A stretch of DNA of 46,548 nt from positions 1-46,548 of the forward strand of contig QHYH01000121.1 in the NCBI GenBank assembly GCA_003223215.1. The letters run 5' to 3'. A program made the position numbers and the translations under genes. Under the pieces are notes generated by a model. That model was not told where the DNA came from. It saw nothing but the letters and a program-made list of their open reading frames with translations, and made no database searches. Source of the stretch: Acidobacteriota bacterium. Its GTDB lineage: Bacteria > Acidobacteriota > Terriglobia > Acidiferrales > UBA7541. The first letter of the stretch is position 1. Each line of letters opens with the position of its first letter. Shown here piece after piece: positions 26,715 to 35,524 of this stretch.

Positions 26715-26996
26715 ATGGGGAATTGCAGACTATTTATCACCAATCGCTCCTTCCGGGAGTCCTACGGCAACATGGGCCCTATCCTTTTCTGGCTCAATCT
26801 CGATAGCAAGGCTGAGGTGGACGAACTCTTCGCACTGTGGAAGGCCGCGCACGCGAAGATCGTTTCCGAACCTGAGGACAAACCGTGGAAGCTGCGCGAG
26901 TTTATGGCCGCCGATCTTGATGGCAACCTCATTCGTGTCTTCTATGATTTCCGGGGCGACACACAAGAGAACGACACATCGCGCAAAGTCGTCTAG
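26715..26996 (+). pseudogene. VOC/glyoxalase-superfamily protein, N-terminal half missing
   Basis: The 93 codons start inside a VOC domain: GNCRLFITNRSFRESYGNMG, FWLNLDSKAEVDELFALWKA, VSEPEDKPWKLREFMAADLD, GNLIRVFYDF. The Glu metal ligand of the second module is retained but the first beta-alpha-beta module and its His are absent; family members need about 120-130 residues. It is in the same frame as the preceding DUF899 gene, 21 bases after its stop, and has no binding site, which suggests a deletion that removed the 5' half. Confidence 0.6.
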
Positions 26997-27160
26997 CGTT
27001 TATCGGTTTACCCGCATTACGGGCAGACCAGACGCTGAAGATTCCTTGCGGCTTGCCGACGATCCGCCCCGAAATTTTACGAGTTACGAGAACGCCGTTC
27101 TCGCGAATCGGAGGAGAAAAAAAACCGGTGACCCGCGGTCGGCACCACCCAGCATTTTCT

Positions 27161-27544
27161 ATGGTAGACTTGCCCATGATTCGTCAGATCGCACCTCAGT
27201 TCTTCACCCTGGACATCCCCGGCACCCTTGCCTACTACGGAGCTAAGCTTGGCTTCAAGTGTTTGGGCACGTGGCAGGATCCGCCGGTTTACGCCATCGT
27301 TGCGCGCGACCAGCAGGCGATTCACTTCCGGTGTGCCGAACCTCCCAAAGCCAATCCCAATAAGTATTCGGACGAACTGCTCGACGCCTACGTATTCGTC
27401 GAAGATGCGGACGCGCTTTACGCTGAGTATGCAGCTCGAGGCGTGGAATTCACGCGGGGACCAGCCAACATGCCATGGCAGTCGCGTGAGTTTGTAGTGA
27501 AGGATCGCGATGGCCGACTGCTTGCCTTCGGCGCGAACTTGTAG
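27161..27544 (+). CDS. VOC family protein (bleomycin-resistance/glyoxalase type)
   Basis: The core is about 123 residues from ATG 27176 or 128 from ATG 27161; neither has a strong binding site. IAPQFFTLDIPGTLAYYGAK is the first VOC strand and helix, GTWQDPPVYAIVARDQQAIH the middle, and DAYVFVEDADALYAEYAARG with VVKDRDGRLLAFGANL the second module. His in QAIHF and a Glu at SREFVV fit the metal site of the fold. Members bind or conjugate electrophiles, or sequester drugs; which is the case here is unknown. It stands 164 bases after the truncated VOC gene and may be its functional replacement. Confidence 0.85.
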   Translation: MVDLPMIRQIAPQFFTLDIPGTLAYYGAKLGFKCLGTWQDPPVYAIVARDQQAIHFRCAEPPKANPNKYSDELLDAYVFVEDADALYAEYAARGVEFTRGPANMPWQSREFVVKDRDGRLLAFGANL

Positions 27545-27776
27545 TCTTGTCTCGGTTATCGCGCCCCAAACGCTACTCTGGACTGTGCACGACAAAGTGA
27601 GTGTCCATAAGTGGCTTCGGAAAAGGTCGCGCCCGAGTGACGAGCACCCTTCCGTAATCGGATAAGGGAAGGGTTGCCGACAATTCAGCCGCAGTCAGGT
27701 AAATAGCGCGGGGCACAGCCGCATGTAAGAGGTATGGAACATTGATGACCAGCGCAGCGTAATCTTCTTCGGGAGG

Positions 27777-28793
27777 ATGAAGAACCTTATGGCGCGCTGG
27801 AATCACTTATGTGGTCCCCTCCTGTCGCTTGCACTAGTTGCGCCGCTTTGTTCGCAGCAGTCTGTTCCTTGGCGAGACCCATCCCCGCACGCCATACAAT
27901 TTGTGACCGTGGACAAGTATGTGCGTCTGGAGGTGCTCGATTGGGGCGGTTTGGGCAGGCCCGTGATTCTCCTGCCAGGCGGCGGAGACACGGCGCACGT
28001 CTTCGATGAGTTCGCACCCAAGCTGACCGCCAACTACCGAGTGTATGGCATTACGCGGCGTGGATTCGGAGCGTCAAGCTACGCTCCGTTGAAGCACGGT
28101 GCCGATCGACTCGGACAAGACGTTCTGGCTGTTATTCGCGCTCTCAAACTTAAGAAACCTGTTTTGGTAGGCCACTCCATCGCCGGCGTCGAGCTAAGTT
28201 CGGTTGCGAGTCTGGACGCAAAGCGCATTGCAGGTGTGGTCTACCTAGAAGCTGCTTATCCATACGCATTCGACAACGGTGAGGGACCACCGATGAAGGC
28301 GTTTCAAGAGGTCCCATCACCTCAATTTCCGCGTCCGTCCGAGTTCGATCTAAGGAGCTTCAGCGCGCTGCAGAAGTGGGATGCGCAAGTCTATGGGTTT
28401 CAGCTTCCCGAGTCGGAGTTTCACCAGAAATGGGATTCGACTTCCGATGGACGAGCGAAAAACCTTCATGATTTTCCAGGCTCGCAATACCTTATGGCGG
28501 TACTGATGGGTACGAAGAAGTATGTCAAAATTCCGGTTCCGACCTTAGCCATCTTTGCCATCCCCCACGTTCCAGAAACCTGGATGACCGAGAGTACAGA
28601 TCCCGGTGTCCGCAAGGCAGCCGCAGCCTATTTCACCAACGTCGATCTTTTGGCAGAAAAGCAGGCAAAAGCGTTTCAAGACGGGGTACCTGGCGCTCGT
28701 GTGATCAGGCAACGAGGTACGCACTACATCTTCATATCAAATGAATCGGACGTGCTGCGTGAAATGGGCGCCTTTTTGGCCGGCTTGAAGTAG
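27777..28793 (+). CDS. Exported alpha/beta hydrolase
   Basis: The N-terminus is a signal peptide (CGPLLSLALVAPLCSQQ), so the 338-residue protein is likely periplasmic. It then shows the alpha/beta hydrolase sequence: VILLPGGGDTAHVFDEFAP (oxyanion loop), YRVYGITRRGFGASSYAP, the nucleophile elbow LVGHSIAGVEL with Ser134, and a late GTHYIFISN with the catalytic His. The cap region between the elbow and the end is long. Start: ATG 27777 directly abuts GGAGG; ATG 27789 has better spacing. No partner gene; substrate not readable. Similar exported hydrolases are frequent in soil Acidobacteriota. Confidence 0.88.
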   Translation: MKNLMARWNHLCGPLLSLALVAPLCSQQSVPWRDPSPHAIQFVTVDKYVRLEVLDWGGLGRPVILLPGGGDTAHVFDEFAPKLTANYRVYGITRRGFGASSYAPLKHGADRLGQDVLAVIRALKLKKPVLVGHSIAGVELSSVASLDAKRIAGVVYLEAAYPYAFDNGEGPPMKAFQEVPSPQFPRPSEFDLRSFSALQKWDAQVYGFQLPESEFHQKWDSTSDGRAKNLHDFPGSQYLMAVLMGTKKYVKIPVPTLAIFAIPHVPETWMTESTDPGVRKAAAAYFTNVDLLAEKQAKAFQDGVPGARVIRQRGTHYIFISNESDVLREMGAFLAGLK

Positions 28794-29208
28794 CCGGTTG
28801 GAAAATCCCAGCGCGAAACGCGATCCATCTGCTTACGGGAAAAACACTGGGCCATCGTCGATTTGGTGGGCAAGGGAGGTCAGGTTTGAACCGTTCCGGT
28901 TCCCGACTGGGTGAGAAAGGAACTAGACCACTGGTTTGCTGCCGCCTCTGCAACGCGGAAGCGGTCTTTACCACTTGCTCTTCAGTCAGGAAATATAACT
29001 AAAGATTCCAAGATTGAACCTCCACTCATCCTGGCAACCCGAATGGTCAGACAGAGAATCCCAAGCAATGCCTCCATCGTCCAGTGAGGCGATGATCTTT
29101 TCCCGCCGAGCTGCCCGCAAAAACTCAAAGTTAACGCCTTCGAAATTATCGAGGTCACGATCGAACGGACCGGGCGTTGCGCTAATTTTGCGAAATCCAG
29201 TTGAGAAC
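28794..29208. other. Intergenic, no gene recognised
   Basis: There is a start-less open stretch of about 60 codons on the minus strand near 29010-29209 (with FDRDLDNFEGVNFEFLRAAR) that reads like protein, but it matches no family I know and has no start. It could be an old gene end. Confidence 0.35.
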
Positions 29209-29790
29209 TTAGGCTTCGACTCGCGTGCCCAGGACTTTTAGGAATTGGGAGAGGAAATTGTGAAGGGCCGGCCAGGCGGGGCCGGAGACTAACGTGCCGT
29301 CGGTTATGGCCTGGTCCATAGGAAGGTCGACGTAGGTGCCTTTGGCGAGGTTGACCTCGACGCTGGTGCCCGGATAGGCGCTGCACTTTTTGCCTTCGAG
29401 GGCGCCAGCAGCCGCGAGGAGTTGCGCGCCGTGGCAGATTGAGGCGATAGGCTTTTTCGCCTTGTCGAAGTGGCGAACCATGTCGAGCACTTTGGGATTG
29501 AGGCGGATGTATTCCACGGCGCGGCCACCGGGAATCAGCACGCCGTCGTAGTCTTCGGCTTTGACTTCGTCGAACGTGAAATTCAGTTGGAAATTGTGGC
29601 CGAGCTTTTCGGTGTAGCTCTGATCGCCTTCGAAATCGTGGATGCAGGTACGGACGAACTGGCCGGATCTTTTTCCGGGGCAGACCGTGTGAACGGTGTG
29701 GCCGACCATCATCAGAGCCTGGTAGGCGACCATCACTTCGTAGTCTTCGACGTAGTCGCCGATGAGCATCAGGATCTTTTTCTTAGACAT
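29209..29790 (-). CDS. DJ-1/PfpI family protein
   Basis: The 193 residues start KKKILMLIGDYVEDYEVMVA and contain YDGVLIPGGRAVEYIR and the nucleophile elbow IASICHGAQLLAAAG with Cys119 and His120, the site used by PfpI-type proteases, glyoxalase III and DJ-1 deglycases. Glu at VEDYE supplies the third residue of the elbow. Length and the GPAWPALHNFLSQFLKVLG end match the class-I glutamine amidotransferase-like domain. GGAGG lies 7 bases before ATG 29790. Function is probably protection against methylglyoxal or other reactive aldehydes. The gene stands alone. Confidence 0.92.
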   Translation of the reverse strand: MSKKKILMLIGDYVEDYEVMVAYQALMMVGHTVHTVCPGKRSGQFVRTCIHDFEGDQSYTEKLGHNFQLNFTFDEVKAEDYDGVLIPGGRAVEYIRLNPKVLDMVRHFDKAKKPIASICHGAQLLAAAGALEGKKCSAYPGTSVEVNLAKGTYVDLPMDQAITDGTLVSGPAWPALHNFLSQFLKVLGTRVEA

Positions 29791-29936
29791 GTGGCCCTCC
29801 GGAGTTTTGGGAGCTTAAGGATAGCAAATGAGCGCTCAGGACGTATCTCCAAGTGACCGGTCAAGTCGACGCAGATGGAAATTTACTCACCAGCAACCCA
29901 GAAACGTGTGGGCGGTATCACTCCAGCCGGCTATCA

Positions 29937-30217
29937 ATGGTGTATACACGACTCTTCTTGGCGCGCCAGCTGTTAAGCGAAGACGGTCTTCGTGAGTATC
30001 GATGATCACGAGTTGCACCATTTGCGAATCATCATGAATGAGGTGTTCGGCGAAGAAAGTTTCGTCGAGTGCTTTATCTGGAAGAAGAGTTATGGCGGAG
30101 GTGCGAAGGAAAAGTACGCTGTCACGCAAACACGCGTATGTATTGATGTATGCAAAGGATGTACCGAGCTTGGATGACCTGTGGCTACCGCCCGACGCCG
30201 CAGCAGAAGCCCGATAA
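29937..30217 (+). pseudogene. Type III restriction-modification methyltransferase (Mod), fragment
   Basis: With two frameshifts the strand reads VYTRLFLARQLLSED, then VSIDDHELHHLRIIMNEVFG and EESFVECFIWKKSYGGGAKE, then YVLMYAKDVPSLDDLWLPPD. ISIDDHExHHLRxxMNExFGEExF is the most conserved block of N6-adenine Mod subunits just after the DPPY motif region, and EYVLMYAKD follows it. The breaks are near 29983 and 30134. DPPY, FxGxG and the target-recognition domain are absent and no Res gene is near. This is a remnant of a lost restriction-modification system. Confidence 0.75.
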
Positions 30218-30591
30218 CAAAGTGAGATGGCCGGGGACGAAACGGTTCCCGACCGCGTCCTTCTACCAAATGCTTGGTTTGGTCAGTCTCACAGAACAAA
30301 CCGCCCAGCCTTCCGTGGGCGAAACCGTGAGCTTTTCCAAACGCTGGATGCGGGAAATCCGCCCGTCCAATGCGGTGAGCGGGAACAGGAAACAGAACCA
30401 TGCCAAACCGGACTGAGGCGGCGCGGCGAAAGCCTAGCCAATCGCCACTGGGAGACTACGGTCACTGCGCCTTTTCTCGACTCCACAGACGAAGCCTTAT
30501 TGTCCTCGCCAGCCGGTTTCGGGCAAGTCGGTTGACAAGGCGAGATGCTTCTGCGATCGCGCCTCAGGGTGGCGGCGATTGGCGAGCGCGC
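30218..30591. other. Unassigned sequence after the Mod remnant
   Basis: Open frames on both strands here are Arg/Pro-rich and look like by-products of GC-rich DNA. They resemble short spurious proteins seen beside mobile elements, but I cannot name an element and find no inverted ends. Confidence 0.3.
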
Positions 30592-32403
30592 TCATCGCGG
30601 TGTGGCAGCTCTGGCGGGAATCACTGGAACCAGGAGTGCCGAGGGGTGCTCGGCGTCGTGCAAGATCGTGTTTGTGGCCGACACAAACTGGCGGCTCGTC
30701 GCTTGATCCGCGCCGGTGTTCAGGTTGCGATCAAAGCGCGGGAAATTGCTGCTGGAAACTTCCAGGCGTATGATGTGGCCCCTCCGAAAGACATTGCTTG
30801 TAGCCCACAAATCCACCGAAATTTTGTACACCTGGTCTGGATTCAACAGCTCAGGCTTCTCCTGCGAATCACGATAGCGCAAGCGCAGAATTCCGTCAGT
30901 GAGATTCATAGCGAACCCGTCGGGTGAGACGTCCACGAGCTTGGCCGTGAAATCCGTGTCCACGGCGGAAGATTTGGCCCAGAGCTCCAGTGTGACCGAT
31001 CCAGTGACTTCCATATCCTCGGCAAGTGGCTTCGTGGAATAGACAAGCACGTCGTTACGATTCTCAATGGTGCGTTGGTCACGGGGTCCCGGTTCGTAGT
31101 GCGCAGCGTCGCAGCAGAGTGAACCGCCTACGGTGGGCACAGCATTTGCGGGGTCGTAGGTGAATTTGTCCGGCGTTTCTTTCCTTGGTGGCGTGAGGGA
31201 AAGGCCGCCATCGCCCCGCAGCGAATTGGCCGAACCACCCGAGTGAAGGAAGTAGCGAGTGGATTGCGCCTCCGGTGGAGGCCAATCGCTTTCCTGGTGA
31301 TACGCGTTCGCGCCCATGACAAAAACGCGCGCGGGCCTATCGGTGGCAAACTCGTTCTGCACCCCCTTGAAGAGGTAGTCGTACCAGTCAATCAAGACAT
31401 CCGTGGAAGGGAATCTGACCGCTTCATCACCGAATTCGACATCGCCGACGTGGCGCCCGAAGCCTGCGTGCCCGCCGATTTGCACCAGCAGGTGCTGGCC
31501 GTTGCGCGCCGCGTCGCTAGCGCCATGCGCCTTAATTCCCATGTAATTTCGCAAGGTGCCACTTAGAAAAATGTCGTACCAACCGCCAATGTGAAGTGCG
31601 GGGACGCGAATGTCCGAAAAGTGCTCTTCGATAGACCACTGCTTCCAATACGCGTCGTAGTTGGGATGCGCGAGCCAATCCAGATAGTACGGCGCAAGTT
31701 GGGCTGTGGCATCGGCTCCGGCGGGAAGCGAGGCGTAATTGAACGCCGGATACTGAGTAAGCGGAAGCGTTGACGCGCCGAGCAGCGCGTTGGTGTCTTT
31801 CGCAATCAAGCGCCAGATGGTGTTCGTCGCGAGCTGGGTAGTCCAGTTCTGGTCAAACCACTGTTCAAGGGCTCCACCCTGATACGTCCAGCCGTCGTGA
31901 TAATTGCTGGCCGTGACCACGGGGCAGATTCCCGCAAGATGCGGAGGATGCGCGATCGCCGCGAGCATCTGTGTTGCGCCCACGTAGGAACCGCCCATCA
32001 TCCCGACTCTGCCATCTGAGGACGGAAGCGCCGCAACCCATTCGACAGCGTCGTAGCCATCGTCCGACTCGCGGCGAAACGGATACCACTCGCCTTCCGA
32101 TGTGTAGCGCCCGCGAACATCCTGGACGACGACCACGTAGCCATGCGTGGCGATCTGATATGCAGGAGTCACTGCCCAACTCGCGCCTTTATCGTAGGGC
32201 GTGCGCATCAGAATGACTGGGAATTTTCCGTCCGCCCTCGGCCGGTAAATGTCCGAATAGAGCGTCACGCCGTCACGCGTCTTCATCGCGACACCGTTCT
32301 GAGCGATTACGGCATAGCTTTGCTGCGCGTGAACACCATTTGTCATCGATAGAACGACTGCAGCGATCATAAGAATTGGGCGTACGATGCTCCTCTCAAA
32401 CAA
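30592..32403 (-). CDS. CocE/NonD family X-Pro-dipeptidyl-peptidase-like hydrolase, exported
   Basis: TTG 32403 is chosen as start because GAGGAGG stands 5 bases before it and the following residues make a proper signal peptide (FERSIVRPILMIAAVVLSMT, cleavage after VHAQ). The 603-residue protein has the S15/CocE fold: VAMKTRDGVTLYSDIYRPRA, MRTPYDKG, VVVVQDVRGRYTSEGEWYPF, the nucleophile GGSYVG (Ser139), a helical cap, VPALHIGGWYDIFLSGTLRN (the Asp region) and GGHAGFG (His), ending in the jelly-roll domain (VTGSVTLELWAKSSAVDTDF). Members cleave acyl or ester bonds in, for example, beta-lactam precursors, cocaine or X-Pro peptides; substrate here unknown. It is divergent from the gene at 32711. 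Confidence 0.9.
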   Translation of the reverse strand: MFERSIVRPILMIAAVVLSMTNGVHAQQSYAVIAQNGVAMKTRDGVTLYSDIYRPRADGKFPVILMRTPYDKGASWAVTPAYQIATHGYVVVVQDVRGRYTSEGEWYPFRRESDDGYDAVEWVAALPSSDGRVGMMGGSYVGATQMLAAIAHPPHLAGICPVVTASNYHDGWTYQGGALEQWFDQNWTTQLATNTIWRLIAKDTNALLGASTLPLTQYPAFNYASLPAGADATAQLAPYYLDWLAHPNYDAYWKQWSIEEHFSDIRVPALHIGGWYDIFLSGTLRNYMGIKAHGASDAARNGQHLLVQIGGHAGFGRHVGDVEFGDEAVRFPSTDVLIDWYDYLFKGVQNEFATDRPARVFVMGANAYHQESDWPPPEAQSTRYFLHSGGSANSLRGDGGLSLTPPRKETPDKFTYDPANAVPTVGGSLCCDAAHYEPGPRDQRTIENRNDVLVYSTKPLAEDMEVTGSVTLELWAKSSAVDTDFTAKLVDVSPDGFAMNLTDGILRLRYRDSQEKPELLNPDQVYKISVDLWATSNVFRRGHIIRLEVSSSNFPRFDRNLNTGADQATSRQFVSATNTILHDAEHPSALLVPVIPARAATPR

Positions 32404-32710
32404 GACCGCCTCCTCGTGCGGAACTTCGGGTGAAGTACCGCCCCCAACCAGAATCGGGATTCTATCTCGCAAAGCTGCTCGCTGTTCAGGAAACTTGAGC
32501 CGCAAATTCTCCGTGTCTCCTCGCCTCGGTTGCTGGATGCGCCAGTGATGCTGGTGCATGACTTCGACGCAAGGGGTTGGATATTGGGATCCACGCGCCG
32601 TATCGGCCGAGTCGCCGCCAAAGAGCAGCAGCCGCGTGTCAGCGCCAGTTGACGCTGTCCTTGCTGATTCATAGAATTTTCCTGAATAGTTTGCGGAGGC
32701 TCTTGCCCTC
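32404..32710. other. Divergent intergenic region
   Basis: It separates the CocE-type gene from the unknown gene at 32711 and should contain both promoters. The minus-strand frame runs on through it, but composition and the placement of the binding site argue that this part is not translated. No palindrome of note. Confidence 0.4.
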
Positions 32711-33289
32711 ATGCGTCCTGAACTGAGCGCCGGCGGGGAGCGGTCGCTGCGGAACTTTCTCGGTGAATTGGTCTGGCGTCACTTTTTCGAAGACGTGCGT
32801 TTGGAGGAGCCTCGGGTCACAACCTACGTGGCCTCTTTGCTTGCCGATTTCGCCCGTACCGAAAATCTCTATCGTATTCGAGACGCCCAGGGAAAGCGGC
32901 TAGAAGAAGTCGGAGAGATGCTCGTCGAATCTAACCCGTTGCTCGAAGCGGCTTCCTTTGACCGGGAGCGAGAGCTGCGTAAGCATGTGGGTGATTACAC
33001 CTTGTTTATGACAGGCCTCTTCCCGGAAAGTGTGGCGAAGGCCCGCCGAACGCGGCATCCTTGTCGGGATGCCTTCATCGATTTCGTGCAAGCTGGCAAA
33101 GAGTCCTATGCGATCGTCTCCTCATTCAATCAGTTCGAATACAAAGCGGAAGCGCCCCTGTTTCGAAGATTGTCTGAGAATTTTGAGCTCTGCGTGGTAG
33201 GGCTCAATCTCGTCAAGCAAGACTTGGAAGAGTTTCAGCGAGAATCGTACCAGCGGCTCAAACGGGCGGTGGACGATCTGCCGGGGTGA
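32711..33289 (+). CDS. Conserved-looking hypothetical protein
   Basis: A 192-residue, mainly helical and soluble protein with a strong acidic/basic alternation: LRNFLGELVWRHFFEDVRLE, TTYVASLLADFARTENLYRI, HVGDYTLFMTGLFPESVAKA and FNQFEYKAEAPLFRRLSENF. It ends with an acidic helix (LVKQDLEEFQRESYQRLKRA). I do not recognise a family, but the even codon quality and lack of interruptions in a decayed area indicate a real gene. There is no signal peptide or membrane segment. The FMTGLFPES and FNQFEY blocks look like conserved sites. Neighbours give no hint of its role. Confidence 0.65.
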   Translation: MRPELSAGGERSLRNFLGELVWRHFFEDVRLEEPRVTTYVASLLADFARTENLYRIRDAQGKRLEEVGEMLVESNPLLEAASFDRERELRKHVGDYTLFMTGLFPESVAKARRTRHPCRDAFIDFVQAGKESYAIVSSFNQFEYKAEAPLFRRLSENFELCVVGLNLVKQDLEEFQRESYQRLKRAVDDLPG

Positions 33290-33544
33290 GAATTGCCTAC
33301 TTGAGGTGATCGCCGCTGCTCACAGCATGGCCTGCTATGACGCTCCGGCCATCCCAACGTCAAACGTATGCACACGTCGGCCCCGCCGTAGTAAGGTTAA
33401 CGGTGTCGCCATCGGCCGCAAACGTAAAGGCCCAGGGAAATACTCGGTTTCAGCACAGGCACCCCTACCCGCGCATTTCAGCGTATGCAAAAGGTATTGG
33501 TTGGGTTGCGGGGCGCCGCGACCTGTCGGGATACCGCCATCCCG

Positions 33545-33583
33545 TTACGCCGGAGGTTGCGGGTTCGAGTTCCGTCGCTCCCG
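33545..33583 (+). other. tRNA-like 3' fragment
   Basis: GGAGGTT is followed by a T arm that can fold (GCGGG, loop TTCGAGT, TCCGT with two G-T pairs) and CGCTCCC plus G as acceptor 3' strand. No matching acceptor 5' strand (GGGAGCG) or anticodon arm precedes it and there is no CCA, so it is a remnant, such as an attachment-site copy of a tRNA end. Confidence 0.4.
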
Positions 33584-33591
33584 CGTCCGAC

Positions 33592-33632
33592 CCGGACACA
33601 TCGGCGTACCGGACACATAGGTTACACTTTTT
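33592..33632 (+). mobile_element. Putative insertion-sequence end (remnant)
   Basis: CCGGACACAT occurs twice (33592-33601 and 33609-33618), the second followed by AGGTTACACTTTTT. On the other strand this reads as GTAACCTATGTGTCCGG, the sort of terminal repeat I associate with IS21- or IS481-like elements. No transposase and no opposite end were found in the window. Confidence 0.4.
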
Positions 33633-33700
33633 CCTTTTTTCGAGGGAGTGATGCCGTGCAAGGAGTGTTCGGTGATGGACGAATGGCTGCCTGGCCTAGC

Positions 33701-33808
33701 TTGCCAGACGGCGTTGAGATAGCCCATAGAAATCGCTACCGGCTTGCCGGAATAAGCGCGCTGGGCGATGTCGACGAAAACGCCGTAGCGAAGCTGCTGT
33801 AGTGACAA
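33701..33808 (-). pseudogene. Fragment of an NAD-dependent epimerase/dehydratase
   Basis: Thirty-six codons read LQQLRYGVFVDIAQRAYSGK and PVAISMGYLNAVWQ, a block typical of the RYGVLxDIAxxVxxGxPVDLxxGxxNVIWQGDANA region of an epimerase family found with OYE and DapA-like genes. The rest of the gene is lost, and the fragment joins the putative insertion-sequence end on its 3' side. It is divergent from the OYE operon, so it was perhaps a pathway gene cut by the mobile element. Confidence 0.5.
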
Positions 33809-34057
33809 ATTGCGATACGGCGAAGTCGTTTATAAAAGAGGATTCTGCAGGCCCGAGGATTTGAGTACTCGCGGCCGCTCGCGAGAATGTTTCGCGGGCG
33901 AAAATGAGTATGCGGGCCGGCCTGAGCTGGTTTGCGCGATTCTGGGACCGGAATTTGGATAGGAGATGGTTGAAGTGAAACGGGCGAACAGTCCCCGCCA
34001 GCTATTCGCGCATGCGTTTGTCGCGGTCGCTGGACCGGCCGCAGAACGGAAAGCTGA

Positions 34058-35524
34058 ATGAGCGCGCTCCCGATTGTTCGGTTAGGTACGGTGAAACAGG
34101 TCGAGCGTTTTCAGGAGCATGTTCGTTCTTTGGGATTAACGATTCCTTGCGATCGCGAGTTGCTGACGGGAATGAACTCGCCGCTGCGTGCGCCGCTGAA
34201 CCGCGGAGGAGTCAGGATTGGCAACCGAATCACCGTCCAACCGATGGAGGGCTGGGACGGCACTCCGGATGGAAATCCTAGCGAGCACACGATTGAAAGA
34301 TGGAAGAAGTTCGGTCGAAGCGGCGCGAAATTGATTTGGGGAGGCGAAGCCGTTGCGGTTTCGCATGAAGGGCGCGCGAATCCGAACCAACTGGTGATCG
34401 CAGCGCATACGCAAGGAGGACTGTCGGGGCTGCGAAGGATATTGATTGAAGAACACCGCCGCAGGGCCGGTTCAGAGGATGGACTGGTCATCGGGCTGCA
34501 ACTGACGCATTCGGGGCGATACTGCCGGCCGAATCATCACACAAAACCCGAGCCGCGCATTTTGTATCACCATCCGGTTCTGGATAAGAGACTCGGCATC
34601 TCCAGCGGCTACCCGCTGCTGAAGGATGCCGAGATAGAAACGGTCATCGCGGATTTTCATCGAGCGGCGAAACTCGCGCAGGATTTGGGATTCGATTTTG
34701 TCGACATCAAGCATTGCCACGGTTATTTGGGGCATGAATTTCTCAGCGCGCACACGCGAGAGGGAAAATACGGCGGCAGCTTTGAAAATCGGACGCGCTT
34801 TTTGAGGGAAGTCGTCGCGGGCATTCGTGCGAATGCGCCGGGGCTGGAGATCGGAGTGCGGCTTTCGGCGTTTGACACTGTTGCCTACCGCCCTGATCCG
34901 TCGAAGTCGGTGAACGGCAAGCCGGGGCCGGGAATTCCGGAAGCGCTTGACCATTTAATTCCCTACCGGTGGGGATTCGGCGTCGACACAAATCGTCCGA
35001 CAGAGATGGATCTCACCGAGACGGTTCGGTTTTTGTTTCTGCTCGAGGAACTGAAAATTCCTCTTGTGAATATCACGGCGGGGAGTCCTTATTACAATCC
35101 ACACATTCAGCGGCCGGCGCTCTATCCGCCGTCGGATGGGTATCAGCCGGCAGAAGATCCGCTGGTTGGCGTCGCGCGACAGATGAGCGCCGCGCGCGAG
35201 TTGAAAGGGCGTTTTCCGAATCTCATTTTTGTCGGCACAGCGTACAGCTACTTGCAGGATTTCCTGCCGAACGTGGCCCAGGCGGCGGTGCGCCAAGGGT
35301 GGATCGATGCGGTGGGGATCGGGAGAGCGATTTTGACGTATCCGGAAATCCTTCTTGATGCGAGCGAGGGAAAACCGATCGAGCGCAAACGAGTTTGCAG
35401 AACGTTCAGCGATTGCACGACGGCGCCGCGGAAGGGATTGCCTTCAGGATGCTATCCGCTGGACAGCTATTACAAAAATTCGGAGTTCGCGGAAAAACTG
35501 AAATTGGCGAAGGCAAAAACATGA
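34058..35524 (+). CDS. Old yellow enzyme-type NADH:flavin oxidoreductase
   Basis: The 488-residue protein carries the OYE barrel: [20 protein letters not shown] (FMN phosphate loop, usual Cys/Thr site replaced by Gly-Trp), [32 protein letters not shown] (HSG), [20 protein letters not shown] and [15 protein letters not shown] (the strictly conserved His-x-His and NR motifs), then [11 protein letters not shown] and [14 protein letters not shown]. The C-terminal [20 protein letters not shown] contains two Cys but no 4Fe-4S CxxC set, so it lacks the iron-sulfur/FAD half of the multidomain enzymes. It begins the operon: its stop overlaps the DapA-like start. A reductase or dehydrogenase for an enal, enone or cyclic substrate is expected. 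Confidence 0.9.
   Translation: MSALPIVRLGTVKQVERFQEHVRSLGLTIPCDRELLTGMNSPLRAPLNRGGVRIGNRITVQPMEGWDGTPDGNPSEHTIERWKKFGRSGAKLIWGGEAVAVSHEGRANPNQLVIAAHTQGGLSGLRRILIEEHRRRAGSEDGLVIGLQLTHSGRYCRPNHHTKPEPRILYHHPVLDKRLGISSGYPLLKDAEIETVIADFHRAAKLAQDLGFDFVDIKHCHGYLGHEFLSAHTREGKYGGSFENRTRFLREVVAGIRANAPGLEIGVRLSAFDTVAYRPDPSKSVNGKPGPGIPEALDHLIPYRWGFGVDTNRPTEMDLTETVRFLFLLEELKIPLVNITAGSPYYNPHIQRPALYPPSDGYQPAEDPLVGVARQMSAARELKGRFPNLIFVGTAYSYLQDFLPNVAQAAVRQGWIDAVGIGRAILTYPEILLDASEGKPIERKRVCRTFSDCTTAPRKGLPSGCYPLDSYYKNSEFAEKLKLAKAKT

Noticed and set aside
27573-27806. A 77-codon minus-strand frame between the VOC and alpha/beta hydrolase genes
   Set aside because: It reads protein-like in the middle (INVPYLLHAAVPRAIYL), but overlaps the hydrolase start, has no binding site and matches no known family. 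It could be an old gene end.
30227-30535. A plus-strand frame of 102 codons after the Mod remnant
   Set aside because: It looks like the spurious short proteins often predicted beside mobile elements; there is no binding site, domain or element boundary.
33306-33802. Three overlapping plus-strand frames of about 105 codons
   Set aside because: They cross the tRNA-like fragment and the insertion-sequence end, and their ends (VRVPSLPRP, VAGSSSVAPAS) are the usual false translation of tRNA T arms.
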